Source of the DNA: Zingiber officinale
Lineage: Eukaryota > Streptophyta > Magnoliopsida > Zingiberales > Zingiberaceae
Direction: 5' to 3'
DNA: 64,000 bases
NCBI RefSeq assembly: GCF_018446385.1
Contig: NC_056002.1
Location: 9,744,894 to 9,808,893, forward strand
How positions within the stretch are numbered: the stretch's first letter is position 1; each line of letters starts with the position of its first letter. The translations under genes and the position numbers were made by a program. The notes beneath the pieces are model-generated. The model saw only the letters and a program-made list of their open reading frames with translations, searched no databases and was not told the origin of the DNA. Of this stretch, positions 1 through 11,400 are shown in pieces.

Positions 1-1
1 G

Positions 2-1235
2 ACTAAGTATGCACTTGAAGACAATGATTGGTTGAGACGTATGTTTTGCATAAAAGAAAAATGGGCATTAGTATATGGACGACATATGTTTTGTGCAGAT
101 ATGACTACAACCCAAAGAAGTGAGAGCATGAATAGTATTCTGAAAAGATATGTCTCTTATCAACACAAGTTTTTAGACTTTTTCAATCACTTCCAAAGGT
201 TGCTTGATGATCGTCGATATGAGGAGTTAAAAGCTGATTTTAGATCACATACAAGTGTTCCATGTCTATTGTATCCAATTGAAATTTTAAAGTATGCATG
301 TTCTATTTATACTCCTGAGGCATATAAGTGTTTTGAACAAGAGTGGTACAAATCTCATGATTCTATTATACACATTTATGAGGATGTTGGATCACATACA
401 AAATACAAAGTTACTTTTCACAAAAAGAGTTACCATCATATAGTTACACTTTATTCATGGGGTCAAAAGATCGAGTGTAGCTGTAGAAAATATGATTTTG
501 CTGGGATTTTGTGTTCTCATATTTTGAAAGTATTTACGATGAAAAATATCATGAAAAACCCAAGTGAGTATGTATTGAAAAGGTGGACACGGAAAGCAAA
601 AGATGGATACTCTGGAGTTATTGAACTTGTTGCAGACAAAGGTAGTTTGGATCCAAAAACTTGCAACAGTATGCGATATAAAGAATTGAGTGGATTATAT
701 GTTCAACTGGTTACCAAGGCAGCAGAGAGGGAAGATACTTACAAGGTTGTTAAAGATGATTTGTTGAGTATGTTTCAGATGGTGGATGAGAGGTTACAAG
801 TTAATGAACCAACTTCCCAACACTCTATTGAAAGAGAGTTTGAAAGTGGCGAAGGAAACTCTCTTGGAGTCAAAGGAATTAAAACAAAGAAGAAACCGGT
901 TTCAGGTAAGAGATTGAAAAGTGGCTTAGATAAGATTTCAAAGAAAAGAAAAGCGGCGAGGAAAAATAATCAAACTTCAACAATTCTTAAGGTTTCACCT
1001 CTTTTCTTATTAAAGTGTTGTTTATTTGTTGTCATTTCATTTGAAAAAATATATAGAATTAAATCATTATATTTTTGTATACCAGGCTAGAGAAGATCAT
1101 TATGAAAGTACAAGTTGCATGCCTAGTGTTGAAGGTTTGAGTATGACCGAAACTCAATTTCAACCACTTTTGTCAACGCAACTATCTCAGGTTAACTTTG
1201 ATATTGGTTATTTTCAAACAAATGACTCAGAATGA
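2..1235 (+). CDS. FAR1/FHY3-related protein, 3' part (5' end outside window)
   Basis: The frame is open from base 2, so the N-terminal FAR1 DNA-binding domain lies outside the window. What remains is the end of the MULE-transposase-like domain (motif TTQRSESMN near residue 27 counted from the Met at base 32) followed by a SWIM zinc finger with the pattern CxC...CxH (about bases 473-526). A 94-bp intron (992-1085, donor AAG|GTTTCA, acceptor ACCAG|GCT) joins the frame to a last exon 1086-1235 ending in TGA. The tail is rich in Lys, Ser and Arg. In the family these are nuclear, transposase-derived transcription factors, with FHY3 and FAR1 acting in phytochrome A signalling; many genomic copies are uncharacterised. 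No frame break is seen in this part. It could be a host FRS gene or a MULE-borne copy; the missing 5' half would decide. Confidence 0.85.
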
Positions 1236-2245
1236 TGGTAAGAAACTAACTCTTATAATGGATATTTGTATCTTTGTACCAGAATCTTTTTGGAAACTAT
1301 CTCAGGCTTTAGTGCTGTTAACTATACCAGAATCTTTGTATCTTTGAACATACCAGAATCTTGATATCACTAATATAACTAAAGTATTGTTGGTATCTAA
1401 CTCTTTTCCCTTGCATTGCAGTTTCTACAGCGGGTTTTCAGCATAGATACAATTGTGAAACCTCTTCCTCTTGCTATGCAATATAACGTCTCCAGGAATT
1501 TGAGTTTTTTTACTCGGATCTTTACACAATTTTGGGGTAAGTCTTTGGTATGGTTAACTTATTAAAAGTGTATGATTATACAGATCAACTTCTGTAGCTG
1601 TTAGCTAACTCTAGATTCTTGGTAACCTGATCCAGCCATGGCGAGGTTTGCTTAGTTAGGCTTTGGTGGACTGATCTAGTGTGTGATCATCAAATGGAGA
1701 TTTCATAAGCCGCTGCCTGGCAGATTTATTGCAATGTGGACTGATCTTTTGTCTTTAAATAGCATCAGAAAATTTATTGCAATGAGAAAATTTATTTCTT
1801 TTGTCTTTCTTTTCATGAGAAAATGTGGACTGATTTTTTTCTTAATTTTGAAGAGCTGTTAAAATAATTTATTTTATGATTTATTTTTTTTAAAAATCAT
1901 TATTGTTGTATGGGTTTGGTGAATTTAAATTGGGCTTTAGATAAAAAACAAAAAATAAAGTTCACTGTCCGAAATCTACGCACCAAAATTCATGCCTTGC
2001 TTCACAAAATTCATATACAATTTTCTTAGTCTGAAGCCAGCAAAAGTGAAGCAGGTAAAATCAAGATTCAGGTCAAGCTAGGGATAGAATATGTGATTCT
2101 TCTTAAATGTAATCAAGTGGAAGAAATTTTACACATCAAATGCGTTGATTTTGCTATGAACTTTGGCCAACAATTAGGAGAGTTTTGAGTCCAGTTAATG
2201 CCTGATAACTGCATAAACCTTGATCCAAAACTAACACAAGGTCAT
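1236..2245. other. AT-rich stretch downstream of the FAR1-like gene
   Basis: No coding frame is convincing. The first few hundred bases are probably the 3' UTR and downstream flank of the FAR1-like gene. The phrase accagaatctttgtatcttt recurs at about 1280, 1327 and 1348 as short diverged repeats. Nothing else is recognised. Confidence 0.4.
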
Positions 2246-2246
2246 T

Positions 2247-2680
2247 GGATCGGTCTGTTGACCGATCCAGTGATACTCTGGTTATCTGGATCGGTCGGCA
2301 GACCGATCCAGTGATACGGTAGTCACTTGATCGGTCTCGTGACCGATCAGTGACCCGACCGATCCAATGATACGGTAGTCACCTGATCGGTCTCGTGACC
2401 GATCAGTGGCCACACAGAAAGTCTCTGTAGGTTATCTGATCGGTCTGGGGACCGATCAGTAATCACACAGAAGCATTCTGTGGGTTATCTGATCGGTCTA
2501 CAGACCGATCAGCAAGAAGTGATCAGAAGACGCTGGGACTCAAAGCGAGAGGGAGGATCGGTTTGTGGACCGATCCACCCATAGGCTGATCGGTCCACAG
2601 ACCGATCAGACTCCTTCCAGACCGATCAGGATAAGTCCTGATCGGTCCAGAGATCTATGGATCGGTCTGTTGACCGATCC
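2247..2680. repeat. Array of GATCGGTC...GACCGATC palindromes, cluster 1
   Basis: About nine full inverted units lie within 434 bp: 2247-2268, 2288-2309, 2328-2349, 2383-2404, 2437-2458, 2490-2511, 2555-2576, 2587-2608 and 2659-2680, plus half-units near 2355, 2615 and 2640. Each unit is an 8-9 bp arm, a 4-bp centre that varies, and the complementary arm. The outermost pair switches between G:C and T:A on both arms together. Spacers include short phrases such as gtgatacggtagtcac and cacacagaa, also partly repeated. No protein frame crosses the array. A second cluster of the same motif lies at 5858-6033. Function unknown. Confidence 0.9.
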
Positions 2681-2699
2681 ACAACATGTCGTACATCCT

Positions 2700-3081
2700 A
2701 AGATCCTAACAAAGAATTCTATTTAATCCATTGCCTTTTAAATGCTCAGTATATTTTTTCCTCATCGATCTAAATGACATGAGGCTAACTCATCAATCTA
2801 CTTAACAAATGACTATCAATCTAATTTGGTCATAAATTAGCAAAAAATCTGGGTCAAAATTATGTTCATTATTTGAGATTAACAAAGAACAATTCAAAGT
2901 GGGAAGCAATATCGACAATACGTGCTAAAGATAGCTTAGACATAGATAAACAAAGATAATATCATAACATCATTTGTTGACATACGAAGTTAATTGAAGA
3001 ATACATAACTAATATCCATCCATAAACAATAAAAGCACATGTCAACATCATCCATAATTATATTTCTTTATCACATTATTA
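2700..3081. other. AT-rich spacer, nothing recognised
   Basis: This lies downstream of the minus-strand GRF gene and may include its 3' UTR. No ORF, repeat or RNA gene stands out. Confidence 0.35.
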
Positions 3082-3453
3082 CTAAACTAGACCAACTAAC
3101 AAACAAAACAAATATACAGCCAAAAGAAATAAGTCCACTGTCAGTACTAATATCCAAACGATAAGCGGTACATTCCAATTTCTCATATTGTGTCTAGGAT
3201 ACGCAATGTATTCACTTCCTACCCTAGGCTCCAGTCTTGGCAACATCCTTGAATGTACAGCACTGGTATCTTCATTTAGTCTAGTATCAGACCTCACCCA
3301 TTTTAACCATCCATGCTGTTTACATCCATAATATAGTCTTCCTGGGTTGTTCATTGATCTAGATACTAGCACTAATGCTCTTAGTCCGCAGTACCTGCAT
3401 TGTACATTTTCAAATTTGGTATGGTCGATACTGCTGTTACTTGATGATGTCAT
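3082..3453 (-). CDS. Small GRF-type zinc-finger protein with C-terminal membrane segment
   Basis: A single-exon frame of 123 residues. Residues 19-52 match the zf-GRF pattern: C19-x2-C22-G, the central NNPGR (35-39), YYGC44, then GWLKW (48-52). The usual fourth Cys is absent; His47 is the nearest possible ligand. Residues about 94-122 are strongly hydrophobic and should form a membrane anchor. The N-terminus (Ser/Asn-rich, MTSSSNSS) starts at the only good Met. In plants, short GRF-finger proteins with a terminal membrane helix form large families, many of them TE-associated or uncharacterised. The GRF finger is known as a nucleic-acid-binding module in other proteins; no specific role can be given here. 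It sits among repeats with no clear partner, so expression is uncertain. Confidence 0.65.
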   Translation of the reverse strand: MTSSSNSSIDHTKFENVQCRYCGLRALVLVSRSMNNPGRLYYGCKQHGWLKWVRSDTRLNEDTSAVHSRMLPRLEPRVGSEYIAYPRHNMRNWNVPLIVWILVLTVDLFLLAVYLFCLLVGLV

Positions 3454-3672
3454 TCAACAGCAACCTAAAAAATAAAATTGAACAAAATTTGAGCTAATTA
3501 AAAGAACCCTTTCAGAGTCTGAAATGAGACAAATTGAATCTTCAAAGTAAAGGAAAAAGCATCATCTAATTTATGTGCAACTTATAATGATATACCTCAT
3601 TATGATAAGCATGCTACACAAATTATGTCCCTTCTACTGTTATAAAAAAAAACATATATTTTAGAATCCTAA

Positions 3673-4500
<828 letters not shown>

Positions 4501-4544
4501 TTAGCAGGATCTTCGAACTGGTCCGGCGGAGTGTTGCCTGCACC

Positions 4545-5230
4545 TGTCTGTCGAAGGTGGGAAGGATTCGCGTCGAAGGTTGGAAGGAGAGGCTTCGGAG
4601 GGACAGGGGAGCCGTGGGAGTGAGGAAGGGGGCAGGCACAGAGATGGACTGGCCTCGAGGGTGCTGCCTGTTGCCGTCGACACTTGGAAGACGTCGGGAT
4701 TTCGCACCGGCGGGGCTTCGGAGGGACAGCGGAAGGTTGTCGGGAGGCGGAAGGTTGTCTCGTGAGGAAGGTTAGGGCACAGGAAGGTTAGGGCAGAGGG
4801 AAAAGTCGCGAAGAGGTTTTCGCCGAAGAGGTTTTCGGGGCAAAAGTTAATTTTTCTCTGCGTCACGTGTTTCTCACGAGACAACCTTGTCGTTTTCTGC
4901 GTGGGACAGAGGGACAGGCACATTCTCGGGACAGAAGATTTGAGCTGCCCTCAATCCCTTTTAGATCAGTTCAAATCTCCTGTCCTGAAACTCCCCCTGT
5001 CCCTCTGTACCACGCAGAAAACGACAACCGACTCGTGAAAAACACGTGACGAAGGAGGAAACCAAAAGAGTTCGTCGCCTGTTGCCTGCTCACTGCGAGA
5101 AACGAGTTCAACAGCCTTCTCTCGTTGCCCTAGCCCTCTCTTCTGTCCCGACAACCAGACGAACATCCGGCGTCTCCTTCCCACCTTCGACGCGACCCCT
5201 TCCCACCTTCGACGGGAACATCCTGCTTCG
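4545..5230. repeat. Large imperfect inverted repeat centred near 4957
   Basis: The GC-rich segment 4545-4860 (gtcgaaggtgggaagg type phrases) reappears in reverse complement at about 5069-5230. The outward-facing end 4861-4947 is the reverse complement of 4967-5068, with 19 bp between them. This looks like two Mutator-like element ends lying back to back. The left copy has no second end visible upstream. The several open frames here on both strands come from GC-rich inverted sequence and are not believable proteins. Confidence 0.7.
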
Positions 5231-5728
5231 TCTCCGCCGTCCCTCGACGAACATCCTGCTTCGTCTCCAGCTTCGTCGACGACGCAGCCCGCCGGAGCTC
5301 TTTGTCGACCAAGTAGGCGTGCACGAATTGCAGGCTTCTGTCCCTGCTTCGTCTCCGCCGTCCCTCGACGAACATCCTGCTTCGTCTCCGCTTTTCAGGT
5401 ATAGGGTTCTAGGAAAAATGTCTCTTGCTTAAGAACTCTCTTTCTATAGTTATCAGCTTAAGAAATTTGACGAATGCAAAATGCTACTCGATCTTGCTTT
5501 TGTATGTATTTGAAACTTGAAGATCATGATACTTGATCTTGCTTTTGTGGTGTTATTATCAGCTAACATCTAGCCACTTTATCAGCTAACATTGTGGTGT
5601 TTTTTTTATTTTCTTTGTCCTTTTGGTTGATCATGTTTTCTTTTTGAGGTTGGGCATAAAGGCCTAAAATGGCTATTTATTTTCACCATGTTCACAACGA
5701 TGAACCCTTACACATTATTTCAGCCGCA

Positions 5729-5845
5729 GGGTATCTATTTGTTGGTTGTAATGAGTGTGCCTTCCTAGTTTGCCGAGCTTGTTATGAATATGAAAGGCAA
5801 TGTCAAGGTGGGAAGCAAATGGCAGGGAGAAGATGTTGATTTATC
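5729..5845 (+). pseudogene. Captured CesA (cellulose synthase) RING-finger exon fragment
   Basis: After a splice-like acceptor (atttcag at 5717-5723) the frame reads [22 protein letters not shown], which is the conserved N-terminal zinc-binding RING of plant cellulose synthase catalytic subunits (usual form FVACNEC, FPVCRPCYEYER). Four of the Zn-binding Cys are visible. The downstream part ([13 protein letters not shown]) has diverged and meets TGA at once. Only this exon is present, lying inside the inverted-end element 4967-6134, so it is a transduplicated fragment and not a gene. A chimeric transcript or small RNA is possible but not shown. Confidence 0.8.
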
Positions 5846-5857
5846 TTCATCTTTTTT

Positions 5858-6033
5858 GGATCGGTCTGTTGACCGATCCACACCTTTTTTTTTGGATCGG
5901 TCAGCAGACTATGGATCGGTCAGCAGACCGATCCACAGCTTTTTTTTTGGATCGATCAGGCCATAGCCTGATCGGTCCAGGAAGGCTCTGATCGGTCTGT
6001 GGACCGATCAGGCTATAGTCCACAGACCGATCC
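5858..6033. repeat. GATCGGTC palindrome array, cluster 2
   Basis: Full units at 5858-5879, 5913-5934 and about 5989-6010, plus half-units near 5894, 5951 and 6021. The motif and centre variants (TGTT, AGCA, TGTG) match cluster 1 at 2247-2680. It lies just inside the right inverted end of the 4967-6134 element. T-runs of 8-10 separate the first units. Confidence 0.85.
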
Positions 6034-6200
6034 TTTTGGTTTCCTCCTTCGTCACGTGTTTTTCACGAGTCGGTTGTCGTTTTCTGCGTGGGACAGAGGG
6101 ACAGTGGGAGTTTCGGGACAGGAGATTTGAACTGTTTTTATCTTTGCTCCGATAGCTATCCATAAACCCTTTTTATTCCTTACCAAACTGATCCGATTAA

Positions 6201-7413
6201 GGGGATATTTGGTTCTTTCTTAAGAATATGAATAAAAATGAAAATTATAATATTATGAAAGGACATTTGATTCTTTCTTAAGAATATGAATAAAAATAAA
6301 AATCATAATATTATGAAATAGGAATGAGTATAAATATGAATATTATTTTTAAAAGTAATATTTTATTAGTTGAATATTTTCTATCAAAATAAATTAAAAT
6401 TTTCTTTTTTATCCTTAAAGGAAAATAAGAGAAAAAATTAGATGTGAATAAAAAATATGATGAAAGAGAAAGTATGATGAGAGAGAATGAAGAGAAGGAA
6501 AGTGTGATGAGAGAAAATTAGGAAAGAGAGTGTAATTGGTGATAGAGAGAAAGTATGATGAGAGAGAAAGTGTGATGGGAAAGAATGAAAAGAGCAAGTG
6601 TGATGAGAGAAAATTAGGAAAGAGAGTGTAATGGAGAAAGCATGACAAGAGAAGATGAGAGAGGATAAAGAGAGAGAAAGTATAATGAGAAAAAAATGAG
6701 AAGAGAGAGTGTGTGATGGAAAAGATTGAGGAGAGAGAAAGTATGATGAGAGAGAAAATGTGATGAGAGAAAAGTGTGATGAGAAAAAAAAAAGGAAGCG
6801 AGTGTGATGGGAGATATTGATGAAAGAGAAAGTATGATGAGAGAAAAAACTTGATGAAAGAGAAAGTGTTAAGAAAAAAAGGGAGTGAGTGTGATAGGAT
6901 AGATTGAGGAGAGAGAGTGTGTGATGAGAGAGAAAGTGCTATGAGAAAAAAAAGAGAAAAGAGAGTGTGATGGGAGAAATTGAGGGGAGAGAAAATATGA
7001 TGAGAGAGAAAGTGTAATGAGAAAAAAAATAGAAGAGAGTGTGATTGAAGAGATTGAGGAGAGAGAAAGTGTGTGATAAAATAAAGAGAGAGAAAATATG
7101 ATGAGAGAGAATAAGGAGAGAGAAAGTGATATGAAAGAAAAATTAAATAAATATATTTTGATATTTGATATTAAGGGAAAAATTTTAGTTTTAGGTTAAA
7201 GGTATTTTTGGAATAAGGGAATATTTTGATTGTTGAAAATAGAGTAATGACTCATTGAATTGAAAGAAGGAGACATGAGAATGAGTCATTACATAATTAT
7301 AAGGATTCATTCCCTTATTTGTATTTCCATTCATATAATTCAAACATTAACAATGACAATCAATGATTGTTATTCTCATTTCCCACTCTTATTCCCCTAA
7401 ACCAAACACCCCC
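6201..7413. mobile_element. Tourist-like MITE with purine-repeat interior, copy 1
   Basis: The ends are inverted: GGGGATATTTGGTT on the left, and GGGGGTGTTTGGTT when the right end is reverse-complemented. They are flanked by TAA on both sides (6198-6200, 7414-7416), the TWA target typical of PIF/Harbinger-derived Tourist MITEs. At 1213 bp it is long for a MITE because about 6420-7130 is a diverged array of GAGAGAAAGTGTGATGA-type units. There is no coding capacity. Copies 2 (34831-35870) and 3 (39152-40190, reversed) belong to the same family. Confidence 0.85.
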
Positions 7414-7522
7414 TAACTCATCTTCTGTAAACCCAGGAGACACCAATTTAATTAGCGAACCATATTCTCTAGTCCATAATCCATATGAACATGTAAAAAA
7501 TAGCCCTTGTCGATTCAGTTAT

Positions 7523-7600
7523 CCAGATATGCATAATTTTATAGGTTAGTTAATAAGAGTTAACCAGATATGCATAATTTTATAGGTTAGTAAATAAGAG
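7523..7600. repeat. Short tandem duplication, period 41 bp, two copies
   Basis: The phrase ccagatatgcataatttt with its flank occurs at 7523-7559 and again at 7564-7600, nearly identical. The rest of 7414-8400 is AT-rich with no coding frame; its last part is the TMN1 upstream region. Confidence 0.8.
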
Positions 7601-8239
7601 AGTGATAATTTTATTACTATAGAATAAGAGATTAATTTTAAATGGACATATATTTTCAGAAGAAAAAATAAATTCTTTCATCTTCTAACTATTTGATGGT
7701 CGATTATAAGTTAACATCGTGATTTACTTTTCTTTACATAATCTGAGGACGAACTATGAAGAGCACTTGAGATAAGTATAATCAGCTACTACTACAATAT
7801 AAGAAGTAGATAGTCCTGGATTAACGGTAGAATATTTTCTTAAATTTTCAAATATTTAAATATCAAATCCTAATTTCGATAAATTAACGAATGAATTTCT
7901 TTTAATGATTTGTTGATTTAAGAATGTCAGATTGATAAATCATCCATTGTGAGTATTTTTCGATTTATTCTAATAATCGGTAAAAAAAATTTCATAGAAC
8001 CAAAATGATCTTTCTAGGATTAATCAATATAAGTTGAGGATACGATGTTAACTAAAAACAAATAAGAAGTAGGTAAAAGGTTAATGAGCTACCAGTTAGA
8101 AACGCTTCTCCATTTATCCCCATTACAAAATTTGGATCGAGTTAGTCATCCTCAAAATCAATAGCATAAGTTAGATATACGCTTCCCAGGAACAGCTTCG
8201 ATTTTTTGCTGCGAGGCGCTCGATACCATATCCAATTAA

Positions 8240-8451
8240 CAACATTAAACAGTTAGGCGGATCCGGGTCTGGTTAACCAAGCTAGAGTAGACCTGATTCG
8301 AGACCATAACCGATTGATCAAACCCGACCCGATAGGCTGCTTTCCTAGCCCGGCGCTCATTAATAGAAGTAATCCTCTTCCTCAAATTAAAAAGACTTCA
8401 AACGGCCCTTCTTCTTCGTGTCCACCGCCGTCTCAGATCCAGCTTTCGGCG
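8240..8451 (+). promoter_or_regulatory. Presumed TMN1 proximal promoter and 5' UTR
   Basis: This GC-richer stretch directly precedes the TMN1 start. CT-rich runs (cttcttcttcg near 8409, tcctcttcctc near 8373) fit a plant 5' UTR. No clear TATA box is seen. An upstream ATG at 8314 opens a frame that runs through the TMN1 start in the same frame; the 8452 ATG is preferred because it gives a normal signal peptide. Confidence 0.45.
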
Positions 8452-11400
8452 ATGCCTCTCGCCGACCGATCTCTCCTCCCTCCCTTCGCCTCATCCGCCT
8501 TCGTTCTCCTCTTCTTGATAGCCGCCACTGTCTCCGCCTCGGAGTCCGACCATAAGGTACGCCGTTTTCCTTACTGCTGGATTACCAGTCCGCCGTATCA
8601 TGATTCAGATTTCTGGCACGTTTGGCGATATCTTTCGTTTATATTTTGTATCCACCATCATTTGATGTGAAAAACCTTTTCTGTGGTGATCGCGTATTTT
8701 GGTATCCGTTCGGTGTTGATTGTTCTTTTGGTCTACGTATGGATCTGAACCTGGATTGTTTACCGAGACTTCTTGATTAAGGCTCAATATGGCTTTGGGT
8801 TTATTTTTTTGTTTGGATTTAGCCTCGTTTTGGCGATCTATGGTGGTTTTTTTTCCAAGCTGTAGTAGTTCAGTCAGATACCAGTGGTGGTCTTCTACAT
8901 GGGGGTCAATCTGAATGAAGTTTCAAGCAATGGAACCGAGGTGAAAAATTGGTACTCCATGAAGCTTTTATAAGTTCATAGTATCTGATTTCCTGAATTT
9001 GGAAAGAGTGGTTTTGTCTACTCAGTAAGTTTAAGATCCACTTCGTGGGGCAAGTTTGACTTTATCGATCACCTTCAACTCCGCATGTGCTTGCTTGTCT
9101 TACTTTAAACCAGGACTGGATCTTAATTCACCAAATCAAATTAATTCCTTCCATAGCTCAATTGTATTCAATGTGAGATTACTAGCTTGAGGGGATAATG
9201 CATACAAATCACTTCTATTGCATAGACGGCACAACTCTGATTTCAATTTGTTTTTAGAACTGATTACATTTTTGTTTTGTCGATATTGTTTTTATATACC
9301 ATAGATATAAGAAATATTATTTTTTGTCATTGAGATTTCTTCAGTATTTTGCTATTGTTATCGATATTCTTTCAATAAGTATATATTGCCACTTTTTCTG
9401 CTAATTTAAGTATCTTTCAACAAGTCTTTATTTTTATTGCAATTTTCATATGCACTGCCAATTTATTTGCAGTACCAAGCAGAAGACCTAGTTACACTAT
9501 GGGTAAACAAGGTTGGGCCATATAACAACCCCCAAGAGACATACAACTATTATACTCTTCCATTTTGCCATCCATCTGAGAACCCTGCTCATAAGTGGGG
9601 TGGGCTAGGAGAGGTCCTAGGTGGAAATGAACTAATAGACAGCCAGATCCCTATCAAGTTTGAAAGTATGTAGTTTTTCCACACAATTCCTTCCTCTTTT
9701 TTCAATTTCATGATGGGGCTGAAAATACAGGCTATGAGATGGGGTGCAAAGTTAACGATTTATTTCTTCAATTTGAAAATTGATGTGCAGGAAATATTGG
9801 AAAGGGCACCATTTGTACGATTGAACTTGATGCCACAAAAGTTAAGAAATTTGCAGATGCTATAGAGAACTCTTATTGGTTTGAATTTTTCATAGGTATT
9901 GACACGGTTTCACCTATCTGATACTTCAACAAATATGGGATACCATGTTTTATTTTCTTCCTGTGTGTTCATTTGTTCATCTGGAATTATTTTCTTTTTG
10001 TTTTGTTACTTATCCTTAATTTATTTCTTCTCTCTCATTCCCACTTGGAGCTGCATTCTAGATGACTTACCTTTTTGGGGTAAGCTCCTGTCAATTGTTA
10101 ATGCATTTTATATGTTTTTTTTTTATCTTTCATTAATCTAAATTTTCGTTGATATATAAATTTGTACTTTCAGGGTTTGTTGGAGAGACTGACAAGAACA
10201 ACAAAGATAAACATTACCTGTACACACATAAAAACATTCTCATCCAACACAACACAAATCAAGTAAGTCAACCATCGGCTGTCTCTAAGAGATCAGTAAA
10301 AGTTTTTCTTCCTAAGAGACAAGTTTGGTTCCAATTGTTTCATGGTCTTTTTTGTTGCAGATTATTCATGTTAATCTCACTCAAGAAAATCCTAAACTTT
10401 TGGAACCAGGGAAAAAGTTTGACATGACATATTCTGTCAAATGGGAGCCTATAAATGTAACATTTGCCCGCCGATTTGAGGTTTACTTGGATTACCCATT
10501 TTTTGAACACCAGGTAATGTAGTTATTTGCTTGTCTATATATCATATATTCTTGTACTAGCTCACAATGTGTCTTTCCTTATATCCATGTATAATATTAG
10601 AGAAACATCTTAAGTCTCCTGGTGATCATGGTTTTGAAATCTGTTATGCAACCTTTATTGTTCAAGATTACCCATTTTTTGAGCACAAGGTAATTCAGTT
10701 ATTGCTTGGTTATGTATCATATGCTCTTTTGCTACCTTACAAATGGATCTTTTCTGGACGTCAATGCATTATATTAGAGCCTCTTAAGTTTTCTGCTGAT
10801 CATATTGAAAAGAATGTTATACAAGCTATCTTGTTCCAGTAATCTGACAGTATATATATTTGCATTAAAGCCTTTTTAGTGATAACCATTGATATTTTTT
10901 ATCCAAAAATTTGTGCCCTCTTTGAGTTGAGATAACAAAAAATTGCTGATTCCACAGATTCACTGGTTCTCTATCTTCAATTCTTTCATGATGGTTATTT
11001 TCCTCACTGGCCTCGTATCTATGATATTGATGAGAACTCTCAGAAATGATTATGCAAAATATGCTCGGGAAGATGATGATCTTGAAAGTCTGGTAAGGCT
11101 GTGTTTGTTTGACATGCAGATTTCAAATTAGCCACTCATAGTCGATATTGTGATGGGTCGAAGTCATGGTTCTATAGCCAACTTGGATTTTTCTACGAAT
11201 TGATTTTTGGTCACTCTCAGGAAAGAGACGTTAGTGAAGAATCTGGGTGGAAATTAGTTCATGGGGATGTCTTTCGGCCTACTCAGAATTTGGCTCTTAT
11301 GTCTGCTCTTGTTGGTATTGGTGCCCAGTTGGCGACACTTGTTCTTCTAGTTATTTTGCTGGCCATTATTGGGACACTATATATTGGGTACACATGGTTT

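Larger units (their letters stand above)
4967..6134. mobile_element. Mutator-like (Pack-MULE type) element with 102-bp inverted ends
   Basis: Left end 4967-5068 and right end 6033-6134 are inverted copies, each 102 bp, sharing phrases such as caaatctcctgtcc, cgttttctgcg and the outer CAGTTCAAATC. Long inverted ends around captured host sequence are the hallmark of Pack-MULEs. Inside are GC-rich unknown sequence, a splice-like acceptor and a CesA RING-finger fragment (5729-5845), then the second palindrome cluster. No transposase is present, so it is non-autonomous. A clean 9-bp target duplication is not seen (cttttagat left, tttttatct right), which weakens the superfamily call. It could instead be another long-TIR DNA transposon. 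Confidence 0.65.

Noticed and set aside
4958..6143. 9-bp target duplication of the Pack-MULE-like element
   Set aside because: Flanks cttttagat and tttttatct agree only in the T-run and two other bases, not enough to call.
8314..8670. Earlier start for TMN1 at 8314
   Set aside because: Adds 46 residues with no family counterpart and hides the signal peptide; also continues past the exon 1 donor.
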